A DNA stretch of 64,000 nucleotides from the NCBI RefSeq assembly GCF_030553075.1, contig NZ_CP130701.1, positions 2,604,001 to 2,668,000 on the forward strand, given 5' to 3'. Below are positions 52,780 through 61,023 of this stretch, piece after piece (position 1 is the first letter of the stretch; each line of letters starts with the position of its first letter). Made by a program: the position numbers and the translations under genes. The stretch comes from Halomonas sp. I5-271120 (GTDB lineage: Bacteria; Pseudomonadota; Gammaproteobacteria; Pseudomonadales; Halomonadaceae). A model generated the notes under the pieces. It was not told where the DNA came from, searched no databases, and was given only the letters and a program-made list of their open reading frames with translations.

Positions 52780-53142
52780 TCAGTGACGCCCCCGGGTCGC
52801 CAACCGGCGCTCCCAGTCGCCGCCGTGCACGCGCCGGCATTCTTCCTCGCAGTCGACATCCAGGTGGGCATCGATGTCGGCGATGTCGGCCCCCACCTCG
52901 AAGAGGGCGGCCTCGGTGAGCTCAGCCATCTGGCGGCGGCCGTGGCCCTTGAGGGCGTAGGTCATGTCGGTCTGGGTCTCGAACACCCAGACGACCCTGA
53001 GGCTCTCGGGGAAGTGGTGGTAGTCCACCAGGTGGGTCAGCCAGGCGAAGCCCGGCAGCAGCGGCTTGGCGGTCTCGCAGGCTTTGGTCAGTGCCTGGGT
53101 CAACCGGCGCTCCATCTGCCGGCTGGCTTTCTTGTCGAGCAT
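52780..53142 (-). CDS. Conserved protein of unknown function
   Basis: 120 residues, soluble. Recognisable conserved parts are PGFAWLTHLVDYHHFPESL, VVWVFETQTDM and the acidic HLDVDCEEEC. Homologues in pseudomonads are sometimes labelled Fis-like regulators, but no Fis helix-turn-helix is visible here, so I would not repeat that name. It overlaps nothing and leads directly into the DUF1289 gene (1-base gap). Confidence 0.75.
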   Translation of the reverse strand: MLDKKASRQMERRLTQALTKACETAKPLLPGFAWLTHLVDYHHFPESLRVVWVFETQTDMTYALKGHGRRQMAELTEAALFEVGADIADIDAHLDVDCEEECRRVHGGDWERRLATRGRH

Positions 53143-53538
53143 GACGGGGCTCCTGATGAAGATGTCGTGGTGACGCCCTGTGTGAATCAGCCGGCCGGGG
53201 CAGATGGCGCCGCGAGGGCTCCGGCGTACCTGCCGAAGGTATGCCGCGGCCGGTCGGTTGTCAGCAGCTTACGGGGCCGGCCCGTGGCGACCAGCAGGGC
53301 TCAAGGCTGCTGGGCCAGGGGCGGTCGATATGCACCCGCTGACACTCGCCGCCGGAAAGAGTATGCCAGAAGCGGTTCGCCAGGGGCGCCGGGTCGATGT
53401 CGGCCATCTTCAAGCGTCGCGCCGAGCTGCGCGTACGTCACGGCTGGATCACGGAGACCTATTGACTGGCACGGACGCCGTTATTGTCACGAACGCCTAG
53501 CTAAAGGGCGTTCTCGAATTTTCTCGATGGAGACTCCG
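53143..53538. other. Intergenic region with a gene relic upstream of the second cobO
   Basis: 396 bases without an intact gene. The minus strand carries a broken ABC-ATPase fragment (53261-53437). Near the right end is an inverted repeat GAACGCC-N9-GGCGTTC (53491-53513). A TTGACT at 53462 may be a -35 element, but a matching -10 is unclear. No second cobalamin riboswitch was found. Confidence 0.6.
53261..53437 (-). pseudogene. Fragment of an ABC transporter ATPase
   Basis: On the minus strand about 59 codons are open and include LANRFWHTLSGGECQRVHI, a clear ABC signature region (normally LSGGERQRVxIARAL). After it the sequence degrades (DRPWPSSLEP) and no Walker B follows. Stop codons at 53438 and 53261 bound it, and no Walker A precedes it. 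It probably belonged to a FecE/BtuD-type iron or corrinoid importer. Confidence 0.6.
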
Positions 53539-54144
53539 ATGAAGCATATCAACCCCGAGCGTCATGCTCAGCGAATGGCTGCCAAGCAGCGCATCATGGA
53601 TGAGCGCATCGCCGCCGCCGACAAGGAGCAGGGCGTGCTGCTGGTGCTCACCGGCCCCGGCAAGGGCAAGAGCAGTTCAGGCTTCGGCATGGCCGCCCGC
53701 GCACTCGGCCACGGCATGAAGGTTGGCGTGGTGCAGTTCATCAAGGGGGCCTTCAGCACCGGCGAGGAGGCCTTCTTTCGTGACCTGCCCGGTGTGGATT
53801 ATCACGTCATGGGCGAAGGCTATACCTGGGATACCCAGAGCCGCGAGCGCGACATTCGCGCCGCCGAAGCCGCCTGGGATCAGGCTCGACGCATGCTTGT
53901 CGACGAACGCTACGGACTGGTGCTGCTCGACGAACTCAATATCGCCCTGCGCCATGGCTACCTGGACCTCGATAGCGTGCTCGACGATCTGCAGGCGCGC
54001 CCGGCCATGCAACACGTCGTGGTCACCGGGCGTCATGCACCGGAGCCATTGATCGAGCTGGCCGACACCGTGACCGAGATGAAAGTGATCAAGCACGCCT
54101 TCAAGGATCAGGGCATCAAGGCTCAGAAAGGTATAGAACTCTAA
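53539..54144 (+). CDS. cobO: Corrinoid adenosyltransferase, second copy
   Basis: 201 residues. P-loop GPGKGKSSS, QFIKGAFSTGEE, GEGYTWDTQSRERD and the closing IKHAFKDQGIKAQKGIEL define the CobO family. It differs clearly from the copy at 38120 (for example KSSS against KTTA in the P-loop), so this is not a recent duplication. It heads cobO-bluB-cobQ and is joined to bluB by a TAATG overlap, suggesting that this copy serves biosynthesis while the other serves salvage (inference). Confidence 0.93.
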   Translation: MKHINPERHAQRMAAKQRIMDERIAAADKEQGVLLVLTGPGKGKSSSGFGMAARALGHGMKVGVVQFIKGAFSTGEEAFFRDLPGVDYHVMGEGYTWDTQSRERDIRAAEAAWDQARRMLVDERYGLVLLDELNIALRHGYLDLDSVLDDLQARPAMQHVVVTGRHAPEPLIELADTVTEMKVIKHAFKDQGIKAQKGIEL

Positions 54145-54857
54145 TGAGCGGCGACAGACATGCCTTCAGTGAGGCTGAGCGAGCCGGCCTTTACCGCGCC
54201 ATCTTCGAGCGCCGCGACGTGCGCGCCCAGTTCCGCCCGGACCCGATTCCGCCCGAGGTGTTGGCGCGGCTGCTCGAGGCCGCTCATCATGCGCCCTCGG
54301 TGGGCTTCATGCAGCCCTGGGACTTCCTGATGATCGACGACCGCGCGGTGCGAAGCGGCGTACACGCCATCTTCGAGCGCGAGAACGCCAAGGCGGCCGA
54401 GGCCCACACCGGCGAGCGCGGCGCGCTGTATCGTCGCCTCAAGCTGGAAGGCATTCTCGAGAGCCCGATGAACCTGTGCATCACCTGCAACCGCAGCCGT
54501 GGCGGCGAGCACGTACTGGGGCGCCAGAGCATCGTCGAGATGGACCTGTTCAGCACCTGCCTGGCGGTCCAGAACCTGTGGCTAGCGGCCCGGGCCGAGG
54601 GCATCGGCGTAGGCTGGGTCAGCATCCTCGACCAAGAGGAGCTTGCCGAGGTGCTGGGCCTGCCGGAGCATGTCTATCCGCTCGCCTACCTGTGCCTGGG
54701 CTATGTCGATGAGTTTCTGGACAGCCCCGAACTGGCCCGCGCCGGCTGGCGTCAGCGCCTGCCGCTGGCCGAGCGGGTGCACGGTAACGGCTGGCAAACG
54801 CCGCCGGCGGATGAGGCGCTGGTCGCTGCTATCGACGCCTTGCCACCCCACTCATGA
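54144..54857 (+). CDS. bluB: 5,6-dimethylbenzimidazole synthase
   Basis: 237 residues of the flavin-destructase BluB, which converts FMNH2 with oxygen into dimethylbenzimidazole, the lower ligand of B12. Family blocks: [33 protein letters not shown] (flavin contacts), [20 protein letters not shown] and GVGWVSILD. The catalytic Asp of the SDRR-like region reads as RRDVR here. Its product is the substrate of CobT. It is coupled to cobO upstream. Confidence 0.94.
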   Translation: MSGDRHAFSEAERAGLYRAIFERRDVRAQFRPDPIPPEVLARLLEAAHHAPSVGFMQPWDFLMIDDRAVRSGVHAIFERENAKAAEAHTGERGALYRRLKLEGILESPMNLCITCNRSRGGEHVLGRQSIVEMDLFSTCLAVQNLWLAARAEGIGVGWVSILDQEELAEVLGLPEHVYPLAYLCLGYVDEFLDSPELARAGWRQRLPLAERVHGNGWQTPPADEALVAAIDALPPHS

Positions 54858-54867
54858 GGATACTGCC

Positions 54868-56421
54868 ATGCCGACCCTGATGATCCAGGGCACCACCTCG
54901 GACGCCGGCAAGAGCACGGTGGTGGCGGGACTGTGCCGAGCGCTTGCTCGCCGCGGCGTGTCGGTGGCGCCCTTCAAGCCTCAGAACATGGCGCTGAACA
55001 GCGCCGTGACGCCGGAGGGTGGCGAGATCGGCCGCTCCACGGCCCTGCAGGCCTGTGCCGCTGGCATTGCCCCTCACTGCGACATGAACCCGGTACTGCT
55101 CAAGCCCGAGACCGATCAGGGCGCCCAGGTGATTCTCGACGGTCAGGTCTATGGTCACATGGGCGCGCTCGATTACCACGCCTTCAAGCGCCAGGCCCGC
55201 GCTTCGGTGTTGGCGGCCTGGGAGCGACTGTCGAGCCGCTTCGAGGTGATTATCGCCGAGGGGGCGGGCAGCCCCGCCGAGGTCAACCTGCGCGAGGGCG
55301 ATATCGCCAACATGGGCTTCGCCGAGGCCATCGACTGCCCGGTGCTGCTGGTCGGTGACATCGATCGGGGTGGCGTCTTCGCCCAACTGGTAGGAACCCT
55401 GGTGCTTCTCTCCGAGACCGAACGGGCCCGCACCAAAGGCTTCATCATCAATCGCTTTCGCGGCGATATTGCCCTGCTCGAATCCGGCCTCGACTGGCTG
55501 ACGACGTATGCCAGCAAGCCGGTGCTCGGTGTCCTGCGCCACCTCGATGGCCTGCTGCTCGACGCCGAAGATGGCGTTGGTCTCACCGGCCGGGAATCGG
55601 ATCAACCCGAGCTGCATATCGTGGTGCCGATGCTGCCGCGCATCAGCAATCACACCGACCTCGATCCGCTGCGCCTGCATCCACGGGTGTCCTTGAGCCT
55701 GGTCAGCGAGGGCCAGCCGATTCCGCCGGCCGATGTGATCCTGCTGCCGGGCAGCAAGGCGACGGCATGCGATCTTGCCTGGCTGCGCGCTCAGGGCTGG
55801 GAGGCGGCGATTCATCGCCACCTTCGCTATGGCGGCAAGGTGCTCGGCATCTGTGGCGGTTTCCAGATGCTGGGGGACGCCATCGACGATCCCGAGGGCC
55901 GGGAAGGCCCGCCCGGCGTTACGCCAGGGCTCGGGCTACTACCCATGCGCACCCGTATGGTGGCGGGCAAGCAGCTGCGCAACGTGCGGGGTACGCTTGT
56001 CGGGTCTCTGGTTGGCACTCACGCTAGCACTCTCACCGGCACTGTTTCAGCCACTGTCTCAGCCACTGTCTTAGACACCCTGGCCGGCGAAGGCGTAGCG
56101 GTGAGTGGGTACGAAATCCATAACGGCGTCAGCGAGGGGCCTGCGCTGGAGAGGCCGTTGATGCACTTCGAGGGTCGCCCGGACGGGGCGGTCAGCGCGG
56201 ACGTCCAGGTGCTCGGCACCTACCTGCACGGCCTCTTCGACGAAGCGAGCGCTTGCACCGCGCTGCTTAGCCGGCTGGGTCTCGAGGATAAAGGGGCCGC
56301 GGCGGTGGACTATGCGGCCCATCGCGAGCGCGAGCTTGACCGCCTCGCCGATGCGCTGGAGGAACAGCTCGATATGGCGCAGGTGCTCGAGCTGCTTGGC
56401 CAGCACGGATGCCAGCACTGA
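54868..56421 (+). CDS. cobQ: Cobyric acid synthase
   Basis: 517 residues. The N-terminal ATPase domain starts [20 protein letters not shown], followed by [20 protein letters not shown]. The C-terminal type-1 glutamine amidotransferase domain has the Cys in [15 protein letters not shown]. It amidates carboxylates b, d, e and g of adenosyl-cobyrinate a,c-diamide. Residues 375-406, inside the amidotransferase domain, are eight four-residue units encoded by a 12-bp repeat, an insertion not expected in the family. Its true substrate implies ring-making genes elsewhere in the genome, or a role in salvage. Confidence 0.94.
   Translation: MPTLMIQGTTSDAGKSTVVAGLCRALARRGVSVAPFKPQNMALNSAVTPEGGEIGRSTALQACAAGIAPHCDMNPVLLKPETDQGAQVILDGQVYGHMGALDYHAFKRQARASVLAAWERLSSRFEVIIAEGAGSPAEVNLREGDIANMGFAEAIDCPVLLVGDIDRGGVFAQLVGTLVLLSETERARTKGFIINRFRGDIALLESGLDWLTTYASKPVLGVLRHLDGLLLDAEDGVGLTGRESDQPELHIVVPMLPRISNHTDLDPLRLHPRVSLSLVSEGQPIPPADVILLPGSKATACDLAWLRAQGWEAAIHRHLRYGGKVLGICGGFQMLGDAIDDPEGREGPPGVTPGLGLLPMRTRMVAGKQLRNVRGTLVGSLVGTHASTLTGTVSATVSATVLDTLAGEGVAVSGYEIHNGVSEGPALERPLMHFEGRPDGAVSADVQVLGTYLHGLFDEASACTALLSRLGLEDKGAAAVDYAAHRERELDRLADALEEQLDMAQVLELLGQHGCQH
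55990..56085 (+). repeat. 12-bp in-frame tandem repeat inside cobQ
   Basis: Eight 12-bp units giving [32 protein letters not shown]. The units ending at 56076 are nearly identical in DNA (ACTGTCTCAGCC type). Confidence 0.9.
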
Positions 56422-56442
56422 TGCCGGCCGATGCCTGAGGCG

Positions 56443-57114
56443 TCAGTCGTTGTGCAGCACCAGTTCCACTCTGCGGTTACTAGCCCGGCCTTGGGCGTCG
56501 TCGTTGGAAGACAGCGGCTTGGTGTCGGCATAGCCGATGGCACGCAGGCGTGTGGCGTCGATACCTTGCTCGGTCAGGAATCGCAGCACGGCGCTGGCCC
56601 GCGCACTGGATAGCTCCCAGTTGGAGGGATAGCGCGACGTGGTAATGGGCCGGTTATCGGAGTGCCCCTCGACAGAGATGCGTCCTGGAAAGGCGCTCAG
56701 CTTGTCGGTCAGTTGGGCAAGCGTGGCCTCTCCGCTGGGCGTTAGCGAGGCGCTGGCGCTGTCGAACAGCAGGTGATCGGCGATGCGCAACATCGTGCCC
56801 TGGGCGTGGCGGGCCACCACCACGCCGTCTACTGCCAGGTCGTCGAAGGCGGCGCTCACGCCATCGCCCTGCTGCGGCAGTATCCCCGCCTGGCGCTCGC
56901 CTACCTTGGCCAAGGGAGTAAAGCTGGGGTTGTTGGACGTTGCCTGAGACGACGTGGCATCGCCTGCTTGGCCGCCGCTCATCGAGATCAGCAGCACGAA
57001 GAGGGTGATCAGTAGGGTCAGCACGTCCAGGTAGCTGGTCAGCCAGTTTTCGCCGTCGCTGTCTCTGCTGGCGTGGCCGGTGCCTGGCAGCAGGGAGTCA
57101 TCTGAATCAGCCAT
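56443..57114 (-). CDS. motB: MotB-like OmpA-domain stator protein
   Basis: 223 residues. One N-terminal transmembrane helix has the conserved proton/sodium-carrying Asp (WLTSYLDVLTLLITLFVLLI is the region). A Gln/Ser-rich linker follows, then an OmpA peptidoglycan-binding domain (ISVEGHSDNRPI, SARASAVLRFLTEQGID, NRRVELVL). With the MotA-like protein upstream it forms an ion-driven stator. No other flagellar genes are near; a flagellar stator is likely, another motor or envelope role possible. The start codon overlaps the motA end by 8 bases. Confidence 0.85.
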   Translation of the reverse strand: MADSDDSLLPGTGHASRDSDGENWLTSYLDVLTLLITLFVLLISMSGGQAGDATSSQATSNNPSFTPLAKVGERQAGILPQQGDGVSAAFDDLAVDGVVVARHAQGTMLRIADHLLFDSASASLTPSGEATLAQLTDKLSAFPGRISVEGHSDNRPITTSRYPSNWELSSARASAVLRFLTEQGIDATRLRAIGYADTKPLSSNDDAQGRASNRRVELVLHND

Positions 57115-57955
57115 CCTGTCGAGCCTCCTGACCTCCGGGGCCCCTGGTTTCTGGACTCGTGCTCGCGACGTCGATCCCCGGCGGCGCATCGCGGATCTCG
57201 TCGCGGTAGTTGGCCATGAAGGAGTTGAGGGTCTCTTCGATGAAGGAGGGCAGCCGGCGCCGGCAGATCAGCGAGATGCCTTCGAGCACCATGTTCATGG
57301 CGATTAGCCGTTCCTCGGTGCGGCGTTCGAGTTTCACGGCGATAGGCTTGAAGACCAGGTTGGCCAGTAGGATGCCGTAGAAGGTGGTCAGCAGGGCGAT
57401 CGCCATGCGCGGCCCGATCACGCCGATATCGCCGGCCTCCATGACCTCGAGCATGTTCACCAGGCCGACCAGGGTGCCGATCATGCCGAAGGCCGGGGCA
57501 TAGGTGGCCATGGTGCGAAATATCTGTGCCTCGGCGAACTCCCGAGCCTTGAGGCGGGCGATACGCCAGCGCAGCAGCTCGAGAATATCCTCTTCCTTGG
57601 TGTTGGCGATCACCAGCTGCACGCCGGTGCGCAGGAAGGGGTTACTGGCCTTTTCCAGCGACTGCTCTACGGCGCGCACATCGCCCTTGAACCACAGCCG
57701 CGAGATCGCCACGAGCTCCTGGATGTCGCCACGGGTGTAGGTGTTCTCGCGGCGAAAGACCAGGCCTACCAGGCGCACCACCCGGACGACTTCCCTGAGG
57801 GGATAGCTGATGAAGGTGGCGGCTAGCGTGCCGGTGACGACGATGGCGAGCCCCGGCAGATTGATGAAGCTCTGAGGCGATTCGGCGGTAAACAGCAATA
57901 CGGTGCCGAGCAGGCCGATGCTTGCCAGTATGCCGATCAGCGTCGACGGGTTCAT
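57107..57955 (-). CDS. motA: MotA-like stator protein
   Basis: 282 residues with four transmembrane helices: ILASIGLLGTVLLF, PGLAIVVTGTLAATFISY, and after the cytoplasmic loop FGMIGTLVGLVNML and AIALLTTFYGILLANLVF. The loop holds charged residues (LRWRIARLKAREFAEA) of the kind that contact FliG. The pattern is closest to PomA/MotA of the sodium type (inference). The ATG at 57955 has GGAG six bases upstream, better than the earlier in-frame Met at 57982. Confidence 0.86.
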   Translation of the reverse strand: MNPSTLIGILASIGLLGTVLLFTAESPQSFINLPGLAIVVTGTLAATFISYPLREVVRVVRLVGLVFRRENTYTRGDIQELVAISRLWFKGDVRAVEQSLEKASNPFLRTGVQLVIANTKEEDILELLRWRIARLKAREFAEAQIFRTMATYAPAFGMIGTLVGLVNMLEVMEAGDIGVIGPRMAIALLTTFYGILLANLVFKPIAVKLERRTEERLIAMNMVLEGISLICRRRLPSFIEETLNSFMANYRDEIRDAPPGIDVASTSPETRGPGGQEARQDG

Positions 57956-58099
57956 GCACATCTCCGATTCGGGGGAAGTCATGAACCCTCATCGGCGCCT
58001 GGGTGGCGCTCTTGACCACAGTGTCGCGCTGGTTTGATCCAGATCAATTCTTGCCAGGGGTTGAGCTCAATCTAGTCGAATTCCGCCTTTACTGAACCG

Positions 58100-58939
58100 C
58101 TAGACAGCATCGGGCAGTCGGCCGGAAAAACGTCGCGGATCGTCGCTGATCGCCGCATCGACGCCCCATTGCCACAGCGGCGCGAAGGCCTCGGGGGCGT
58201 TGGCGGTGTAGCAGATCAGCCGATAGCCGGCGGCCTTGATCGCCCGGGCGCGGGCTTCGGTCAGCCGCGTCCAGTCGCCGTGCACGCTGAACGCCTCGAG
58301 CCTGCTGGCATCCGCCTCCCAGCGCTTGGATATTTTGTCGTAGAGCCGGCCAAGCCTGAGTCGCTTGGGGTCTGGCTCGAGTCCCCGGGCGGCCTTGAGG
58401 GCCGTGCCCGAGAAGGAGGAGACGATCAGCCGTGTGGCGGGTAGCGTCGCCATCGCCCTGGGCACCGCCGTTTCGGCCAGCGCCGCCGGGTCGCGGCCAC
58501 GGGCGAGCTTGAGCTCCAGATTGAGTCCCATGCCAAGCGTGTCGATCAGCGCGAGCATCTCGTCTAGGGTCGCCATGCGCTCGCCGGCAAAGGCCGCGTC
58601 AAACCATGCGCCTACGTCCAGCCGCCGAGCCTCGGCAAGGCTGAGTTTCGCCAGCCGGCCGCGGCCATTCGAGCAGCGGTTGACAGACGCGTCATGCCAG
58701 ATGACCGGAGTCCCATCGGCGAGCAGCTGGACGTCGAGCTCTACCCAGGCACTGCCTGCCTCATAAGCGGCGCGCACCGCGGCAAGGGTGTTTTCCGGTG
58801 CGCTCGCCGAAAGGCCGCGATGGGCGATCAGCCGCGGCGGCGCCAGTGACGGGGACGACGAGACCGCCGAGGAACGTGTCGAAGAGTCTGGAGAAGAGAG
58901 GGGCGAAGTCTCTGACGCGTCGATGGAAGAGGCCGACAT
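58100..58939 (-). CDS. Glycerophosphodiester phosphodiesterase
   Basis: 279 residues, GDPD TIM barrel: LIAHRGLSASAPENTLAAV and WVELDVQLLADG with the metal-binding His/Arg/Glu/Asp set, WHDASVNRCSNGRG, LNLELK. No signal peptide, so it is cytoplasmic like UgpQ, releasing glycerol 3-phosphate from deacylated phospholipids. The first 32 residues are Ser/Pro/Thr-rich low-complexity and precede the family start. AGGAG lies nine bases upstream of the ATG. Confidence 0.88.
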   Translation of the reverse strand: MSASSIDASETSPLSSPDSSTRSSAVSSSPSLAPPRLIAHRGLSASAPENTLAAVRAAYEAGSAWVELDVQLLADGTPVIWHDASVNRCSNGRGRLAKLSLAEARRLDVGAWFDAAFAGERMATLDEMLALIDTLGMGLNLELKLARGRDPAALAETAVPRAMATLPATRLIVSSFSGTALKAARGLEPDPKRLRLGRLYDKISKRWEADASRLEAFSVHGDWTRLTEARARAIKAAGYRLICYTANAPEAFAPLWQWGVDAAISDDPRRFSGRLPDAV

Positions 58940-59135
58940 GACGGTGGCTCCTGAGCGTGAAGGGGCGGCTTTCAGACTAAACGATATGGGTCGCGCGGCG
59001 CAGTGCCGATGATTCGGTTAGCCCTTCATCCAGGTGCAAAAGTGCGGGACGGGGCCAGCGACGTCTGACTGTGCTAGGCTGCGGCTTTTTTACACGAAGG
59101 CCCGCGTCCGCGGGCGCTGCGATAGAGGTAAGTCG

Positions 59136-59708
59136 ATGAGAGTCGTGCACGTCAAGAACGTCCAGCAGCGCGAGGCCTGCCTCGCTCGGTTGTGTGCCGA
59201 GGTCTACGGTCACCAGGCAGGATTGGCGCCGCTTGCGACCTTTGCCGGCACTCTGGGCGTGCTGGTCAAGCAGGAGGCCGCGCGCATTTTTGCGCTGGTC
59301 GACAATCAGTCGCGGCCGGCGGCCTTGGCGCTGTTGGTGCTGGATGAGGCGGGCCAGGGCATGGAAGTGTCGCTGCTCACCGCCCTCGAGGAGGGCAGCG
59401 TGGCGAACCCCGTCCAGCGCCTGGTGCAGGAACTCGCTCTCAAGGCGCCGCTGAAAGTGGTGGCGACCGATCCCAAGCAGGAAGCCATGTTCCGCGAAGC
59501 CGGCATCACGCGCTGGTTTGACGGCGAGCAGGGGCGGCGCATCGGGCTCGGCGCCCAGCATCCGGCCGAGGGGCTTGATGACATGACGCGCACGCTCGCC
59601 TTCGATGAAGGCTCGGTGGTGGCCTCCTTCAAGCAGGACAAGGAGGTCTTCGAGGGCTACAAGTCACGTTTCGTACGCGGGCTGGAGTCCTTTCCGGCCA
59701 CGCTGTAA
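59136..59708 (+). CDS. Conserved protein of unknown function
   Basis: 190 residues, soluble, starting MRVVHVKNVQQREACLARL. An alternating strand/helix pattern (ARIFALVDNQSRPAALALLVLDE) and a late LKVVATDPKQEAMFREAGITRWF resemble the acetyl-CoA-binding end of GNAT folds, but no catalytic motif is clear. The conserved C-terminus (VVASFKQDKEVFEGYKSRFV) looks family-specific. The ATG at 59136 follows GAGGT. I do not recognise a named family. Confidence 0.65.
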   Translation: MRVVHVKNVQQREACLARLCAEVYGHQAGLAPLATFAGTLGVLVKQEAARIFALVDNQSRPAALALLVLDEAGQGMEVSLLTALEEGSVANPVQRLVQELALKAPLKVVATDPKQEAMFREAGITRWFDGEQGRRIGLGAQHPAEGLDDMTRTLAFDEGSVVASFKQDKEVFEGYKSRFVRGLESFPATL

Positions 59709-59885
59709 GCCGCCATCTGTTACGCCTTCTTGTCATGCCCTCTTGCTATGACAGGCAAGGTGGCAGCCGCCGCAGTGCCGGCGGTTGCTGCCAATGGCGG
59801 GCTTGACCCCCTCGGCTGAGGGCGCTTGGATAGACGCAGTTCCCTTACTCTGTTCATGCATACTCCAGCACAAGGAAGGTTTTTC

Positions 59886-60863
59886 ATGGCCAAGCGCATT
59901 CAGCTCGCCAGCACCGGCGGCCCCGAGGTTCTCGAATTCGTCGACTTCACCCCCGCAGATCCCGCGCCGGGAGAGGTCCGGGTTCGCAATCAGGCGGTCG
60001 GGCTCAACTTCATCGATATCTATGTGCGCACCGGGCTTTACCCGGTGCCGGGGCTGCCCTCGGGCCTGGGTACCGAGGGGGCTGGCGTGGTCGATGCCGT
60101 CGGCGAAGGAGTGACGCACCTCAGGGTTGGTGACCGGGTGGCTTATGCCCAAGGGCCCCTGGGCGCCTATGGTGAGCTTCATACGCTGCCCGCCGAAAAG
60201 GTCGTCAGCCTGCCTGAGGGCGTAGACGTCGAGACCGCCGCCGCTTCGATGCTCAAGGGCCTCACGGTCCAGTACCTGCTGCGCCAGACCTATCCGCTCC
60301 AGGGTGGCGAGACCATCCTCTTCCATGCCGCCGCCGGCGGCGTCGGCTCGATCGCCTGCCAGTGGGCCAAGGCCCTGGGCGTTCGGTTGATCGGTACCGT
60401 CAGCTCCCCGGAGAAGGCGGCACTCGCCGAGAAGAACGGCGCCTGGGCCACCATTGATTACACCCAAGAGAATGTGGTCGAACGCGTCCGCGAACTTACC
60501 CAGGGTGTGATGTGCGATGTGGTCTACGACTCGGTGGGCAAGGACACCTGGGAGATGTCGCTTGATTGCCTCAAGAAGCGCGGCTTGATGGTCAGCTTCG
60601 GTAACGCCTCGGGTCCGGTGGAGGGGGTCAACATCGGCATCCTCAACCAGAAGGGCTCGCTGTTCGTCACCCGCCCGAGCCTCAACGGCTATGCCGACAC
60701 CCGCGAGCGGCTGGAGGCCATGAGCGAAGAGCTGTTCGCGATGCTGGAAACCGGCAAGATCAAGGTCGATATCGCCCAGCGATTCGCGCTGGCCGACGCG
60801 GCCAAGGCACAGCAGGCCCTGGCCGGCCGTCATACCACCGGCTCGACCATCCTGGTGCCCTGA
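59886..60863 (+). CDS. qor: NADPH:quinone oxidoreductase, zinc-free MDR family
   Basis: 325 residues. The GroES-like half begins MAKRIQLASTGGPEVLEF with NFIDIYVRTGLYP and GTEGAGVVDAVGEGV. The Rossmann half has AAAGGVGSIACQWAKALG for NADPH. There are no zinc ligands, as in E. coli Qor. It reduces quinones, probably by one electron. AAGGAAGG precedes the ATG at 59886; the additional upstream codons lack family similarity. A strong terminator follows. Confidence 0.92.
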   Translation: MAKRIQLASTGGPEVLEFVDFTPADPAPGEVRVRNQAVGLNFIDIYVRTGLYPVPGLPSGLGTEGAGVVDAVGEGVTHLRVGDRVAYAQGPLGAYGELHTLPAEKVVSLPEGVDVETAAASMLKGLTVQYLLRQTYPLQGGETILFHAAAGGVGSIACQWAKALGVRLIGTVSSPEKAALAEKNGAWATIDYTQENVVERVRELTQGVMCDVVYDSVGKDTWEMSLDCLKKRGLMVSFGNASGPVEGVNIGILNQKGSLFVTRPSLNGYADTRERLEAMSEELFAMLETGKIKVDIAQRFALADAAKAQQALAGRHTTGSTILVP

Positions 60864-60903
60864 CTTGCTGATGACCCGCTGACAGGAAAACGGACCGGCT
60901 GAC

Positions 60904-60943
60904 ACGACGACGCCCGCCATCGATATGGCGGGCGTCGTCGTTT
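60904..60943 (+). terminator. Strong hairpin terminator after qor
   Basis: Perfect 17-bp stem (ACGACGACGCCCGCCAT and its complement) with a CGAT loop, followed by TT only; energy rather than a U-tract must drive it. Confidence 0.7.
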
Positions 60944-61023
60944 GAGCTGGCGTTTTCGGCCGCTTGCTGGTGTGCTTAACGGGGTACCTGCGCTCGGGGT
61001 GCTGCCACAGGGAGGTGATATGC

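Noticed and set aside
52780..53142. Fis-type regulator assignment
   Set aside because: No helix-turn-helix of the Fis type is visible; this label appears to be inherited annotation.
53204..53500. Open frame of about 98 codons on the plus strand
   Set aside because: Arg/Ala-rich composition, no ribosome binding site, no family; it overlaps the ABC-ATPase relic on the other strand.
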